Positions 9,787 through 18,680 of a stretch of 64,000 bases of DNA are shown here, one piece after another; position 1 is the stretch's first letter, and each line of letters begins with the position of its first letter. A program made the translations under genes and the position numbers. The stretch comes from Methanonatronarchaeum sp. AMET-Sl. GTDB taxonomy: Archaea > Halobacteriota > Methanonatronarchaeia > Methanonatronarchaeales > Methanonatronarchaeaceae. The notes beneath the pieces were generated by a model. That model was not told the DNA's origin. It did no database searches and saw nothing but the letters and a program-made list of their open reading frames with translations. The DNA is taken from assembly GCF_029854155.1 (NCBI RefSeq), contig NZ_CP122958.1, positions 792,001 through 856,000 on the forward strand, written 5' to 3'.

Positions 9787-10481
9787 TGAGGTTGGAGGCT
9801 TTGGGTTGGTGTATAACTGGGGCTGGTGCTTTTTTGGAAGAAAGTTTAGAGGTGGCCAGTGTTTTATCTCAAGATATGAAGGTGTCTTTTTTTGTGAGTA
9901 AGGCTGGAGAGGAGGTTTTAGAGATGTATGGGTATATGGATAGGTTGTATGACATTGTTTCTGGTGGTTATTTGGATGAGGTTTTATTAGCTTCTGACTC
10001 TGGGTATAGTTTTCCTAAAACGGGTAGGTTTATGACGGGTAGGTATGATGCGTTGGTTGTTTCTCCCGCTACTTCTAATACGGTGGGTAAGATGGCGAAT
10101 GGTATTTCAGATACAATTGTTACTAACTGTTTTTCTCATGCCACTAAGACTGGGGTTTATACTGTGGTTGTTCCTGTTGAACATGACAGTTCTTCTTCTT
10201 TAACTCCGTATTATATCTCGAGGGATAGGTGTGTTAGATGTAGTGAGTGTGATGCATTGGAGGTATGTCCTAGTTCTGCAATCCGGGGTTATGAGATTGA
10301 TTATAATCGTTGTATTGGGTGTGGTAGGTGTGTTGAGGTATGTCCTGAGGATGCTGTTTTGAGGTATGAGGTTGATGTTTTAGAGAGGCGTGTTGACCGT
10401 GAGAATATTGATAGGGTTAGTGATATGGATGGTGTCTGTGTTTTAGGTTCTCCGAATGAGATAATTGGTTTGTTTGGGTAG
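9786..10481 (+). CDS. Flavoprotein-2[4Fe-4S] ferredoxin fusion, candidate dihydromethanopterin reductase
   Basis: The 231-aa product fuses an N-terminal flavoprotein domain of the DfpA/archaeoflavoprotein type (about 1-140; [30 protein letters not shown]) to two 4Fe-4S ferredoxin motifs (about 145-200). The first motif, [14 protein letters not shown], is slightly stretched; the second, [12 protein letters not shown], is canonical. This layout matches DmrX/DmrB-type dihydromethanopterin reductase, which finishes tetrahydromethanopterin synthesis using electrons from a reduced donor. The GTG start at 9786 overlaps the DUF447 stop. The substrate is inferred from family and context. Confidence 0.7.
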   Translation: MRLEALGWCITGAGAFLEESLEVASVLSQDMKVSFFVSKAGEEVLEMYGYMDRLYDIVSGGYLDEVLLASDSGYSFPKTGRFMTGRYDALVVSPATSNTVGKMANGISDTIVTNCFSHATKTGVYTVVVPVEHDSSSSLTPYYISRDRCVRCSECDALEVCPSSAIRGYEIDYNRCIGCGRCVEVCPEDAVLRYEVDVLERRVDRENIDRVSDMDGVCVLGSPNEIIGLFG

Positions 10482-10556
10482 TTTGGGTTTTTTGGTGTCT
10501 GTGTTTTAGGTTTGGTTTGTGGATTAACTACCTTAATCGTAATACTTAAATATTTT

Positions 10557-10570
10557 TACACATATGTGTA
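10557..10570. promoter_or_regulatory. Perfect 14-bp palindrome, likely operator
   Basis: TACACATATGTGTA is its own reverse complement. It lies just after an AT-rich TATA-like box (about 10543-10554) and 17 bases before the DUF5320 start, close to the expected transcription start, which suits a dimeric repressor. The nearby DUF134 HTH protein is a candidate binder. Confidence 0.5.
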
Positions 10571-10587
10571 TTATTGAGGTGTTTTAA

Positions 10588-10896
10588 ATGCCAAACCTAG
10601 ATAAAACAGGACCACAAGGAAACGGCCCAACAACAGGAAGAGGACAAGGAAGATGCAGAGAAACCACAACAAACCAACCAAGACTCCACCTAAAAAATAG
10701 ATATAGAGGAAAAACAAACAGAACACAAAGGCCCAGAAAACCTAGAAAACGCCATACAAGCAGAGGAATTCAAACCACAACAGATATAGAAACTGAAAAT
10801 AACCAAAAAAACCTGGAAAACAAAATAACATGGCTTGAAAACAGAAAAAACTGGATAGAACAAGAAATAAACCGACTAAAAGAAAAACTAAAATAA
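10588..10896 (+). CDS. DUF5320 family small protein
   Basis: The 102-aa product opens with the family hallmark of Gly-rich repeats (GPQGNGPTTGRGQGRC). A basic, Asn/Thr-rich middle and a C-terminal coiled-coil-like helix (about 70-102) follow. DUF5320 genes usually sit beside DUF134 regulators and NifX/NifB-like iron-molybdenum cofactor proteins; DUF134 is next door here, but no NifX-like gene is. The function is unknown. Its base composition switches abruptly to A/C-rich compared with the preceding operon. Confidence 0.7.
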   Translation: MPNLDKTGPQGNGPTTGRGQGRCRETTTNQPRLHLKNRYRGKTNRTQRPRKPRKRHTSRGIQTTTDIETENNQKNLENKITWLENRKNWIEQEINRLKEKLK

Positions 10897-10997
10897 ACCC
10901 AAATAAAAACCCTCTACACCCCTTTTTCTTTTTTAACCTCTTTTTTTCGATAAAATCAATAAGACAGCCCAATCTATTTATAGAAAGGTGTGTCTGA

Positions 10998-11333
10998 ATG
11001 GAAGAAAACGAAGAAAACCAGGGATCTAGACGTAGAAGAGGACGTCCCCGAAGACCCCGAAAAGTCGATTGGACCCCAAAAGTAAATGTATTCAAACCAA
11101 GAGGAGTTCCTGCAAGAGAACTACAAGAAGTAATCGTCTCAGTTGAAGAGATGGAAGCAATCCGTTTAATAGATATCGAGAACCTAACCCAAGAAGAAGC
11201 TGCAGAAAAAATGGGCGTATCTAGAAGATCTTTTTGGAACGACCTCAATTCAGGTAGACAGAAAATAACAAAAGCCCTAATAGAAGGAAATGCAGTTGTC
11301 ATCAAAGGTGGAAACTACTCAACAAACGAATAA
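10998..11333 (+). CDS. DUF134 helix-turn-helix regulator
   Basis: The 111-aa product has a basic N-terminus (RRRRGRPRRPRK), a VNVFKPRGVPARELQ linker, and a sigma-70 region-4-like HTH (about 50-92; LTQEEAAEKMGVSRRSFWNDLNSGR). This is the DUF134 family, predicted DNA-binding proteins next to DUF5320 genes. It starts at ATG 10998 with a weak AAGGTG site upstream. It may bind the palindrome at 10557, which is inference. Confidence 0.82.
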   Translation: MEENEENQGSRRRRGRPRRPRKVDWTPKVNVFKPRGVPARELQEVIVSVEEMEAIRLIDIENLTQEEAAEKMGVSRRSFWNDLNSGRQKITKALIEGNAVVIKGGNYSTNE

Positions 11334-11389
11334 AAAACCAATATATATTTAAATATTTTTAGCTTTTGAATATCTAAGATGGTTTTAAT

Positions 11390-13075
11390 ATGAATTTAAA
11401 AGAAAAAATCGATGTTGCCAAGGGAGAAACCAACCCAGAACTAGTTATAACTGGAAAAGCATTATCTGTGTTCAGTGGAGAGGTTTTTAAAACCGATATA
11501 GCAATCAACAACGGATTAATAACCGGATTAGGAGATTATGAATCAGAAAACCAAATTAAAACAGATGGAGTTATAATCCCGGGATTAATCGATGCCCACA
11601 TGCATATTGAAAGCACCTTCCTAAAACCAATAGAGTTCACAAAAGCTGTACTACCATATGGAACAACCACAGTAATAGCCGACCCCCATGAAATTGCAAA
11701 TGTAGCGGGAGTTAAAGGAATAAAATACCTAATCAAGTCCTCCAAAAAACTACCACTAGACTTCTATTTTATGGCCCCATCATGCGTACCCGCAAACGAA
11801 TCACTCGAAACATATGGAGCAACAATATCGGCCAGTGAAATCAAAGAGATGTTAAAATGGAAAGAAGTCCTGGGATTGGGTGAATTAATGAATTTCACGG
11901 GAGTTCTAAACAAAGACCCAGAACTCATAGAAAAACTGGAAGTAAGTAAAAACCATAAAATAGATGGCCATTGCCCAGGACTAACCGGTAACAAACTCAA
12001 TGGCTATTTGATCTCCGGAGCCAACACAGACCATGAATGTGTAACTATAGAAGAAGTAAGGGAGAAAATAAGAAAAGGAATGAAGGTTGTGCTCCGAGAA
12101 GGCTCAGCCTCAAGAGACCTAAAAAGACTAGTAGGAACAGTAAATAAAAATAACTACACCAATTTTATGTTAGGAACAGATGACCTCGATCCTACAGATA
12201 TAGAAAAAAGAGGCCACATGAACCATAGAGTCAAATTATGTATAGATAAAAACATACCTCCAGAGATAGCTATCCAGATGGCAACCCATAACACAGCAAA
12301 ACATTATGGCCTAAACTCTGGGGCAATAGCACCTGGATATAAAGCGGACATAACCATTGTAAATAACTTGAAAGAACTGAAGGTAGAATCAGTTTTCAAA
12401 GATGGAGAACTTGTCTGGGAAAACGAATTTAAAAAACCATTAAATGAAAACCCAACAGCTAAAACCAAAAACTACGTAAAAATTCCCGAGATAACCCAAA
12501 AAGACCTAGAGATCGATAAAAAACATAAGATTAGAGTAATAGATGTTTTTCCAGACAAAATAATAACAAAAGAATCTGCTATAAAAATTAACAAAGATAG
12601 GGTTCCAGATCCTGAAAAAGACATAGCTAAAGTAACAGTAATCGATCGACATGGAAAAGGAAAACACATAGGCCTCGGCGTAGTACGTGGATTTGGATTA
12701 AAGAAAGGAGCCCTTGCCAGCACAGTAGGACACGACTCACACAACTGTATTTCAATTGGAACCAATGACAAAGACATGATCACGGCAATAAACAAATTAA
12801 AAGAAATAGGTGGCGGTCTAGTAGTGGCAACAAACGGTGAAACAGAAACACTACCATTACCGATAGCAGGTTTAATGTCAGACCTACCTTACACAAAAGT
12901 TAATGAAAAACTGAATAAAGTAAGAAAGAAGGCTCAAAGCCTTGGAACCAAGATTGAACACCCATTCATGAAAATGAGTTTCCTATCACTACCTGTAATA
13001 CCAGAAATAAGGATAACAACACATGGATTGGTAGATGTAAATGAAAACAGAATCGTCGACCTATGGATTGATTGA
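11390..13075 (+). CDS. ade: Adenine deaminase
   Basis: Ade converts adenine to hypoxanthine and ammonia in purine salvage. The 561-aa product is full length for the metal-dependent COG1001 family. The amidohydrolase metal motif is DAHMHIEST (about 68-76), with IADPHEIAN (about 96-104), DGHCPGL (about 190) and GTDDLDP (about 263) as later ligand segments. The C-terminal domain contains GHDSHNCISIGTND. The stop is one base before the hpt start, so the two enzymes act in sequence. Confidence 0.92.
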   Translation: MNLKEKIDVAKGETNPELVITGKALSVFSGEVFKTDIAINNGLITGLGDYESENQIKTDGVIIPGLIDAHMHIESTFLKPIEFTKAVLPYGTTTVIADPHEIANVAGVKGIKYLIKSSKKLPLDFYFMAPSCVPANESLETYGATISASEIKEMLKWKEVLGLGELMNFTGVLNKDPELIEKLEVSKNHKIDGHCPGLTGNKLNGYLISGANTDHECVTIEEVREKIRKGMKVVLREGSASRDLKRLVGTVNKNNYTNFMLGTDDLDPTDIEKRGHMNHRVKLCIDKNIPPEIAIQMATHNTAKHYGLNSGAIAPGYKADITIVNNLKELKVESVFKDGELVWENEFKKPLNENPTAKTKNYVKIPEITQKDLEIDKKHKIRVIDVFPDKIITKESAIKINKDRVPDPEKDIAKVTVIDRHGKGKHIGLGVVRGFGLKKGALASTVGHDSHNCISIGTNDKDMITAINKLKEIGGGLVVATNGETETLPLPIAGLMSDLPYTKVNEKLNKVRKKAQSLGTKIEHPFMKMSFLSLPVIPEIRITTHGLVDVNENRIVDLWID

Positions 13076-13076
13076 C

Positions 13077-13589
13077 ATGGAAAAAACCCTCTTATATTCA
13101 GAAAAAGAAATCCAAAAAAAAGTAAAAAAGATAGCTAAAGAGATAACAAAAGACTACAAGGACAGTAAACCACTATTAATCGGAGTTTTAAAAGGCTCAA
13201 TAATATTCCTTTCAGACCTAATAAGAGAGATCAAGACCCCAATAGAAATAGATTTCGTGGATATAAAAAGCTACAAAGGAACAGAAAGTACAAAACCAGA
13301 ACTCAGACTAAACACAACCCACAAAATAGAAAATAGAGAGATAATACTGATCGATGACATATTAGACACCGGCAAGACAATGCAACTCCTAAAAAAAGAA
13401 TTCAAAAAAAGAGGAGCAAAAAAAACCAAAATATGCACACTACTCGACAAACCATCAAGAAGACAAGTCAATATAAAGCCCGACTACAAAGGATTCGAAA
13501 TACCAAACGTATTCGTAATAGGATACGGCCTTGATTACAACGGGAAATATCGAGAACTACCCAACATATACAAAATCAAAGAAAAATAA
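13077..13589 (+). CDS. hpt: Hypoxanthine phosphoribosyltransferase
   Basis: It transfers the phosphoribosyl group of PRPP to hypoxanthine (possibly guanine) to give the nucleotide, directly after adenine deaminase. The 170-aa product has the PRPP-binding signature IILIDDILDTGKTM (about 88-101), the GVLKGSIIFLSDLIR loop and a C-terminal VFVIGYGLDYNGKYREL. An in-frame upstream start at 13041 would overlap ade by 35 bases. The ATG at 13077 gives the usual family length and begins right after the ade stop. Confidence 0.9.
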   Translation: MEKTLLYSEKEIQKKVKKIAKEITKDYKDSKPLLIGVLKGSIIFLSDLIREIKTPIEIDFVDIKSYKGTESTKPELRLNTTHKIENREIILIDDILDTGKTMQLLKKEFKKRGAKKTKICTLLDKPSRRQVNIKPDYKGFEIPNVFVIGYGLDYNGKYRELPNIYKIKEK

Positions 13590-13651
13590 CCAACCACCAT
13601 AGATAGATTTTAAATAACTAAAATGGAGATTTATTCAAGAGGTATTTATAG

Positions 13652-14716
13652 ATGGAGCTTTTAATGACCGCAGGCCCAACAGAGATCCCACCTAGGGTGA
13701 GGGCAGCGATGAACCGTAGGATACAGAGCCCTGATTTTGATGATAGATTCAAGGTTTTTTATAAAAACTTAGAGAAAAAACTACAGAAGGTCTTAAAAAC
13801 AGATAAAGACACATTAATTCTGGGTGGTGAAGGCATACTTGGACTAGAAGCATCAATATCCTCAATAGTAGATGAAGAAGACGATGTTCTATGCATATCC
13901 AATGGTTTTTTTGGAGATGGTTTTGCAGACTTTGTAAAAATGCGTGGAGCAAAACCAGAATTAATCACCCAACCATACAACCAAGCAATAGACATCGAGA
14001 AGGTTAAAAACAGTTTAGAAAAAAACGATTACAAAGCAGCAACCATCGTGCATTGTGAAACACCCACAGGAATACTGAATAATCTAGATAGATTGCTACC
14101 TCTCATAAAAGACAGTGGAGCCCTAACAATAGTTGACGCAGTTTCTTCATTAGCCGGTACACCAGTTCCAACAGATATAATCGATATATGCATAGGAGGC
14201 TCACAAAAATGCTTAAGCACACCCCCCGGCCTTACAACCGTTACATTGAGTGACCGGGCGTGGGAAGCCATCGACGAACATAAACAAGACACATATTACA
14301 CAAGTTTAAAGCCATGGAAAGACATCTGGCAGAAATCAAATAAATTTCCATACTCACATCTCGTAACCAACCTATACGCCCTAGATGAATCACTTAACCT
14401 AATAATGGAAGAAGGAATAGAAAACGTATACAAAAGACATAAAAAATCCCAGAAAACCTGCATAGAGATGTGTAGAGAAAATGGACTGGAATTCTATCCA
14501 AAAAACCCAGAAACAATGTCACCAACTGTTACAGCAATACAAATGAATGGAAAAGCAAAAAAAATTCAGAAAACAGTTCAAAAAGAAAGTAATATCTTAT
14601 TGTCAACCGGGTTGGGAGAACTAGAAAACGATATAATTCGAGTAGGCCATATGGGATATAACGCAGACCCACATAAAGTACGTAGAACTGTCAATGCAAT
14701 AAAAAAAGCAAAATAA
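13652..14716 (+). CDS. Class V PLP aminotransferase (serine-pyruvate/alanine-glyoxylate type)
   Basis: The 354-aa product belongs to the AGXT/SPT branch of class V aminotransferases. It begins MTAGPTEIPPRVRAAM, has the HCETPTGI segment (about 131), TIVDAVSSLAGTP with the cofactor-ring Asp (about 155), and the PLP lysine in GGSQKCLSTPPGLT (about 188). The substrate pair cannot be decided from sequence. It stands between purine salvage and corrinoid genes without overlapping either. Possible roles are glycine/serine/alanine interconversion or amine supply for cofactors. Confidence 0.82.
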   Translation: MELLMTAGPTEIPPRVRAAMNRRIQSPDFDDRFKVFYKNLEKKLQKVLKTDKDTLILGGEGILGLEASISSIVDEEDDVLCISNGFFGDGFADFVKMRGAKPELITQPYNQAIDIEKVKNSLEKNDYKAATIVHCETPTGILNNLDRLLPLIKDSGALTIVDAVSSLAGTPVPTDIIDICIGGSQKCLSTPPGLTTVTLSDRAWEAIDEHKQDTYYTSLKPWKDIWQKSNKFPYSHLVTNLYALDESLNLIMEEGIENVYKRHKKSQKTCIEMCRENGLEFYPKNPETMSPTVTAIQMNGKAKKIQKTVQKESNILLSTGLGELENDIIRVGHMGYNADPHKVRRTVNAIKKAK

Positions 14717-14782
14717 AAACCCTAAAAACCAAAGATGACTGGAAAACAACCATGGATTGAAAACCCTATTTGGTGTAGTTAA

Positions 14783-15667
14783 ATGGATTTATTTCTTGAA
14801 AGAACAATCGTAATTGTTTTAGCAGTAGCAATCGATATGGTAGGAGAGCCCCCAAACAAACTACACCCAGTTATATGGATAGGGTCAACCATCAACTGGC
14901 TTCAATCAAAACTGAATAAAGGTAAAAAAAAGATTAAAGGAATAATAACACTCCTCATTGTAGTTTTATTGTTTGTAGTACCAGCAACTATAATAGAGAT
15001 ATATTCAGGTCCTTTCAGCATTATATTAGTCGCATTAATAGCATCCACCATGTTTTCAATTAAAACCTTAAGTGACATGGTAAGTAAAACTGCTGTAAAT
15101 GAATTAACAGAAAAAAGAGATCTAGTTAAAGGCCTCGTAAGCCGTGATACAGATAAACTAAATGAAGGCCAGTTAAATTCAGCCGCCGTTGAAACTGGCG
15201 CTGAAAACATTACAGACAGCGTAATATCCCCATTGTTCTATTACGCATTGTTCGGATTACCCGGAATAGTTTTATTCAGAGTAGTGAACACCCTCGACGC
15301 AATGATAGGATATCAAACACCCGAATACCGAGAATACGGCTGGTTTTCAGCCAGAACAGATGATGTTTTAAACTACATACCAAGCAGGATTTCAGGAATC
15401 TTGATCTTATTGGTAGAATGGAGGTCTGGCGCAACTAAAGTTGTAAAAGAAAACAGAGATATAAAACTAAACCCAGGTTGGACAATAAGCGCTATTAGCG
15501 GAGTTTTAGACAAAAAAATTGAAAAAAAAGGATATTACTCCATAAACTCAGAAAAAAAACCTCCCTCAAACGAAGATATCCTCAAAACCGTAAGAATAAT
15601 TTGGAAAACTTCAGCTGTCTTCATAACAATCTTAATAATTATCTTGGTAGGTGCATACCTTGTTTAA
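14783..15667 (+). CDS. cbiB: Adenosylcobinamide-phosphate synthase
   Basis: CbiB is the membrane enzyme that attaches aminopropanol (phosphate) to adenosylcobyric acid in cobamide synthesis. The 294-aa product has the family start VLAVAIDMVGEPPNKLHPVIWIG, a central LVSRDTDKLNEGQLNSAAVETGAEN region, DSVISPLFYYALFG, and ARTDDVLNYIPSRISG. Several membrane helices are visible. It overlaps the next gene by 17 bases; that gene would make its amine substrate. Confidence 0.92.
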   Translation: MDLFLERTIVIVLAVAIDMVGEPPNKLHPVIWIGSTINWLQSKLNKGKKKIKGIITLLIVVLLFVVPATIIEIYSGPFSIILVALIASTMFSIKTLSDMVSKTAVNELTEKRDLVKGLVSRDTDKLNEGQLNSAAVETGAENITDSVISPLFYYALFGLPGIVLFRVVNTLDAMIGYQTPEYREYGWFSARTDDVLNYIPSRISGILILLVEWRSGATKVVKENRDIKLNPGWTISAISGVLDKKIEKKGYYSINSEKKPPSNEDILKTVRIIWKTSAVFITILIIILVGAYLV

Positions 15668-16748
15668 ACCAAAAAAATACATAATTGAAGTTGAAACACC
15701 ACACCACGGTGGAATGAAAGAAAAAGAAATAAAAAAACATGGATTAAAACCATCTGAAGTAATTGATTTCAGTGCAAGCCTAAACCCATATGGCCCTCCT
15801 AAAGTTTTAATGGAGGAAATATGGAAAACAAAAAAAGAAGATATACAGTATTACCCAGAATCAGACTCACTCCAATTAAAGAAAAAAATATCAACAAAAA
15901 ACAACCTAAAACCTGAAAACGTTATAGTTACCGCTGGAATGTCCGAGTTAATAGATTTAGTAGCCCAGACATATGTTAAAGAAGGAACATCGGTAGTAAT
16001 ACCTGAACATACTTATGGAGAATACGAACCCAGCTCCAAACTAAACGGAGCTGAAATAAAAAAGGTTGAGATGCCTGAATACAAAATCGAAGTAGAAAAA
16101 ATCAAAGAAAAAATCGATAAAAACTCAATAATCTATCTATGCAACCCAAACAACCCAACCGGAGACCTGCTAACCCTACAAGAAATAAAACAAATAATGG
16201 ATAAAACAAACAAGACAAACTCCCTCCTCATTATCGATGAAGCCTACCATGATTTCCTCGAAAACCCACCAAACCATAAAGAATTGATTGATAGAAACAA
16301 CGACATAATAATCATGAGAACATACACAAAAGCATACAACATCCCAGGCATCCGAGTAGGATACGGACTATCCAACAAAAAACACATAAACTACCTTATG
16401 AAAACCAAAATACCATGGAACATTGGAAACATACCACAAAGAGTAATAAAAACCTTAAATAGCCAGAAAGCCAGTAAATTCATGAAAAAAACAAGAAAAA
16501 AATTAATCAAAAACAAAAAACACCTAAAAAAACAGATAGAATCCATGGGACTTGAAACAACAAATTCTCAAGCAAACTTCATAACCATAAACATTGGAAA
16601 TGCAAGTAAACAAAGAAAAAAACTATTAAAACACGGTTTAATCGTTAGAGACTGCAGTTCATTCGGCATGCCCCAACACATAAGAATCGCAGTACGTAAA
16701 AAAACAGAAAACCAAAAACTAATAGAAGCACTCAAAAAAACAACATAA
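15651..16748 (+). CDS. cobD: L-threonine-O-3-phosphate decarboxylase (PLP enzyme)
   Basis: The 365-aa product is a HisC-like fold-type I PLP enzyme. The early HHGGMKEKEI and IDFSASLNPYGPP segments are typical of CobD, which makes aminopropanol phosphate for CbiB. IYLCNPNNPTG and LLIIDEAYHDF give the PLP-binding Asn/Asp, and TYTKAYNIPGIRVGYG carries the Schiff-base Lys. Overlap with cbiB decides between CobD and histidinol-phosphate aminotransferase. The start is GTG 15651, with TTG 15660 as an alternative; the HHGG motif argues against the internal ATG at 15714. Confidence 0.85.
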   Translation: MHTLFKPKKYIIEVETPHHGGMKEKEIKKHGLKPSEVIDFSASLNPYGPPKVLMEEIWKTKKEDIQYYPESDSLQLKKKISTKNNLKPENVIVTAGMSELIDLVAQTYVKEGTSVVIPEHTYGEYEPSSKLNGAEIKKVEMPEYKIEVEKIKEKIDKNSIIYLCNPNNPTGDLLTLQEIKQIMDKTNKTNSLLIIDEAYHDFLENPPNHKELIDRNNDIIIMRTYTKAYNIPGIRVGYGLSNKKHINYLMKTKIPWNIGNIPQRVIKTLNSQKASKFMKKTRKKLIKNKKHLKKQIESMGLETTNSQANFITINIGNASKQRKKLLKHGLIVRDCSSFGMPQHIRIAVRKKTENQKLIEALKKTT

Positions 16749-16922
16749 AAAAACAACCTAAAAAACATATTTAAAACAATATCTAATCATTTATAGATTT
16801 CATGGTTATTTATATCTGTTCTTAGTTCTTCTCAATACCCCCCTATTTCCTATAACGCTGTTAAATCTTTTTTTGTTTAAAATAAATGGGTATAAAATAT
16901 TAATAGAGAAATCAAAAACTAA

Positions 16923-18092
16923 ATGAAGATGTCTACAAAAGAATCTGATATTATTTATGTTGATAACAATGCAACAACCCCAATAGACCCAGATGTGTAC
17001 CAAGAAATGAAACCATATTTTAAGGAAAGATATGGAAACCCCAACTCACTCCATGCAAAAGGAAGAGAATCAAAACAAGCAGTAAAAATAGCCCGAGAAA
17101 AAGTAGCTTCATTACTTAACACAGAAACAGATGAAATAGTCTTCACAAGCTGTGCAACCGAATCAAATAATCATGCAATAAAGGGTATAATAAACAAAAC
17201 AAAAAACAATGGAAAACACATCATAACAACCAAAACCGAACATAAATCAATACTAAACCCATTAAAATACCTAGAAAAACATGGATATGAAGTAACATAC
17301 CTAGATGTCGATAATAAGGGATATGTAGACCCAGAAGACCTAAAAAACGCGATTAAAAAAGACACAGCATTAGTAACAATACATTATGCAAACAATGAGA
17401 TAGGCACCATCCAACCAATAGAAAAACTAGCAGAAATAACCCCAAACGAAATACCATTCCATACAGATGCAGCCCAAATACCGGGAAAAATCGAGATTGA
17501 TGTCAAGAGCCTAGAGATAGACCTTATGACAATAAATGGCCATAAAATGTATGGCCCAAAAGGAATCGGAGCTTTATGGATAAACAAAAAAACAAAAATA
17601 ACTCCATTACTACATGGAGGAGGCCAAGAAAATAACAAAAGGTCTGGAACCGAGAACGTTCCATACATAGTGGGGTTTGGAAAAGCTGCTGAAAAAGCCA
17701 GTAAAACAGTTAAAAAAGAATCTAAAAAACTAACCGACATGCATACCAAAATACTCGAGGAAATACCAAAAAAAATCGATGGAGCTCAGGTAAACGGACC
17801 GATACAAAACAGGTTACCAGGCAACGCAAACATATCCTTCCAAGGAGTAGAGGGAGAAGCTCTTGTCTTAAGGCTTGAAGACAAAGGAATAATGGCTTCA
17901 ACCGGATCAGCATGTGCATCCGAAACACTTGACCCATCCCACGTATTAATTGAAACAGGAGTTCCAGTTGAACTAGCCCACTCTTCACTAAGAATAAGCG
18001 TAGGGAGATTCAATAAAAAACAAGACGTTGATAAAATAATAGAGATCGTTCCTGAAGAGGTAGATAGATTGAGAACAATATCCGCTGTGTGA
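16923..18092 (+). CDS. nifS: Cysteine desulfurase (NifS/IscS)
   Basis: It takes sulfur from cysteine as an enzyme persulfide for Fe-S clusters and thiolation. The 389-aa product has VDNNATTPIDPDV at the start, NNEIGTIQPI, TDAAQIPGKI, NGHKMYGPKGIGAL (PLP Lys about 200) and the active-site Cys loop STGSACASETLDPSHVL (about 322-338). The GSACAS-type loop places it in the NifS/IscS group. It is followed directly by the scaffold gene iscU. It starts at ATG 16923; ATG 16929 is also possible. Confidence 0.92.
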   Translation: MKMSTKESDIIYVDNNATTPIDPDVYQEMKPYFKERYGNPNSLHAKGRESKQAVKIAREKVASLLNTETDEIVFTSCATESNNHAIKGIINKTKNNGKHIITTKTEHKSILNPLKYLEKHGYEVTYLDVDNKGYVDPEDLKNAIKKDTALVTIHYANNEIGTIQPIEKLAEITPNEIPFHTDAAQIPGKIEIDVKSLEIDLMTINGHKMYGPKGIGALWINKKTKITPLLHGGGQENNKRSGTENVPYIVGFGKAAEKASKTVKKESKKLTDMHTKILEEIPKKIDGAQVNGPIQNRLPGNANISFQGVEGEALVLRLEDKGIMASTGSACASETLDPSHVLIETGVPVELAHSSLRISVGRFNKKQDVDKIIEIVPEEVDRLRTISAV

Positions 18093-18097
18093 TCAAT

Positions 18098-18562
18098 ATG
18101 TATTCAGATAAAGTTATGGAGCATTTTAAAAACCCAAAAAACATGGGAGAGATGGAGAACCCAGATGCAGTGGCAAAAGTAGGTAACCCTGCATGTGGAG
18201 ACCTTATGCGTGTATACATAAAGGTTGGAGAAAAAGATGGAGAAAAATATTTAGAAGACATATCATTCAAAACATTCGGTTGTGCAGCCGCAATAGCAAC
18301 ATCATCAGTAACAACAGAACTTGTTAAGGGAAAAACACTCGAAGAAGCCATAAAATTAACTCGTGACGAAGTAGCTGAGGAATTGGGTGGCTTACCTAAA
18401 GTAAAAATGCATTGCTCAAACCTAGCAGCAAGCGGCCTACATCGAGCAATATACGAATACAAAAAACAAACAGATATGGAAATATCTCCAGAACTTGAAA
18501 AAAAATATAAAGCCAGCGAAGCAGCATTAGAAAAAACAGAAGAAAAAATGGATAAAAAATAA
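18098..18562 (+). CDS. iscU: Fe-S cluster scaffold protein (IscU/NifU N-domain)
   Basis: The 154-aa product receives sulfur from the desulfurase just upstream and assembles a [2Fe-2S] cluster. The start MYSDKVMEHFKNPKNMGE is the family hallmark, so I chose ATG 18098 over the GTG at 18089 that overlaps the nifS stop. The three ligand cysteines are in GNPACGDLM, TFGCAAAIATSS and KMHCSNLA. A C-terminal charged extension (about 125-154) is longer than in bacterial IscU. Only the NifU N-terminal domain is present. Confidence 0.92.
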   Translation: MYSDKVMEHFKNPKNMGEMENPDAVAKVGNPACGDLMRVYIKVGEKDGEKYLEDISFKTFGCAAAIATSSVTTELVKGKTLEEAIKLTRDEVAEELGGLPKVKMHCSNLAASGLHRAIYEYKKQTDMEISPELEKKYKASEAALEKTEEKMDKK

Positions 18563-18651
18563 TCGATAAACCTCCCCCAAACCTCTATGTTTTCTCTATG
18601 TTTTTTATCTGGTTTTTGTTGTTTAGGTTAAGGGAAGTTTAATTAAATAAC

Positions 18652-18665
18652 TTAACAATTGTTAA
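18652..18665. promoter_or_regulatory. Palindromic operator upstream of cysK (TTAACAATTGTTAA)
   Basis: TTAACAATTGTTAA is a perfect palindrome between an AT-rich TATA-like stretch (about 18638-18650) and the cysK TTG start at 18681. Operator and transcription start would therefore overlap, as for a repressor. The same element with one change occurs upstream of the XRE regulator gene at 22643. Confidence 0.65.
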
Positions 18666-18680
18666 CATAGGTGTTTTTTT

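Noticed and set aside
15651..16748. Histidinol-phosphate aminotransferase (hisC)
   Set aside because: The HHGG start and the overlap with cbiB favour threonine-phosphate decarboxylase. The his genes here lie in a separate cluster.
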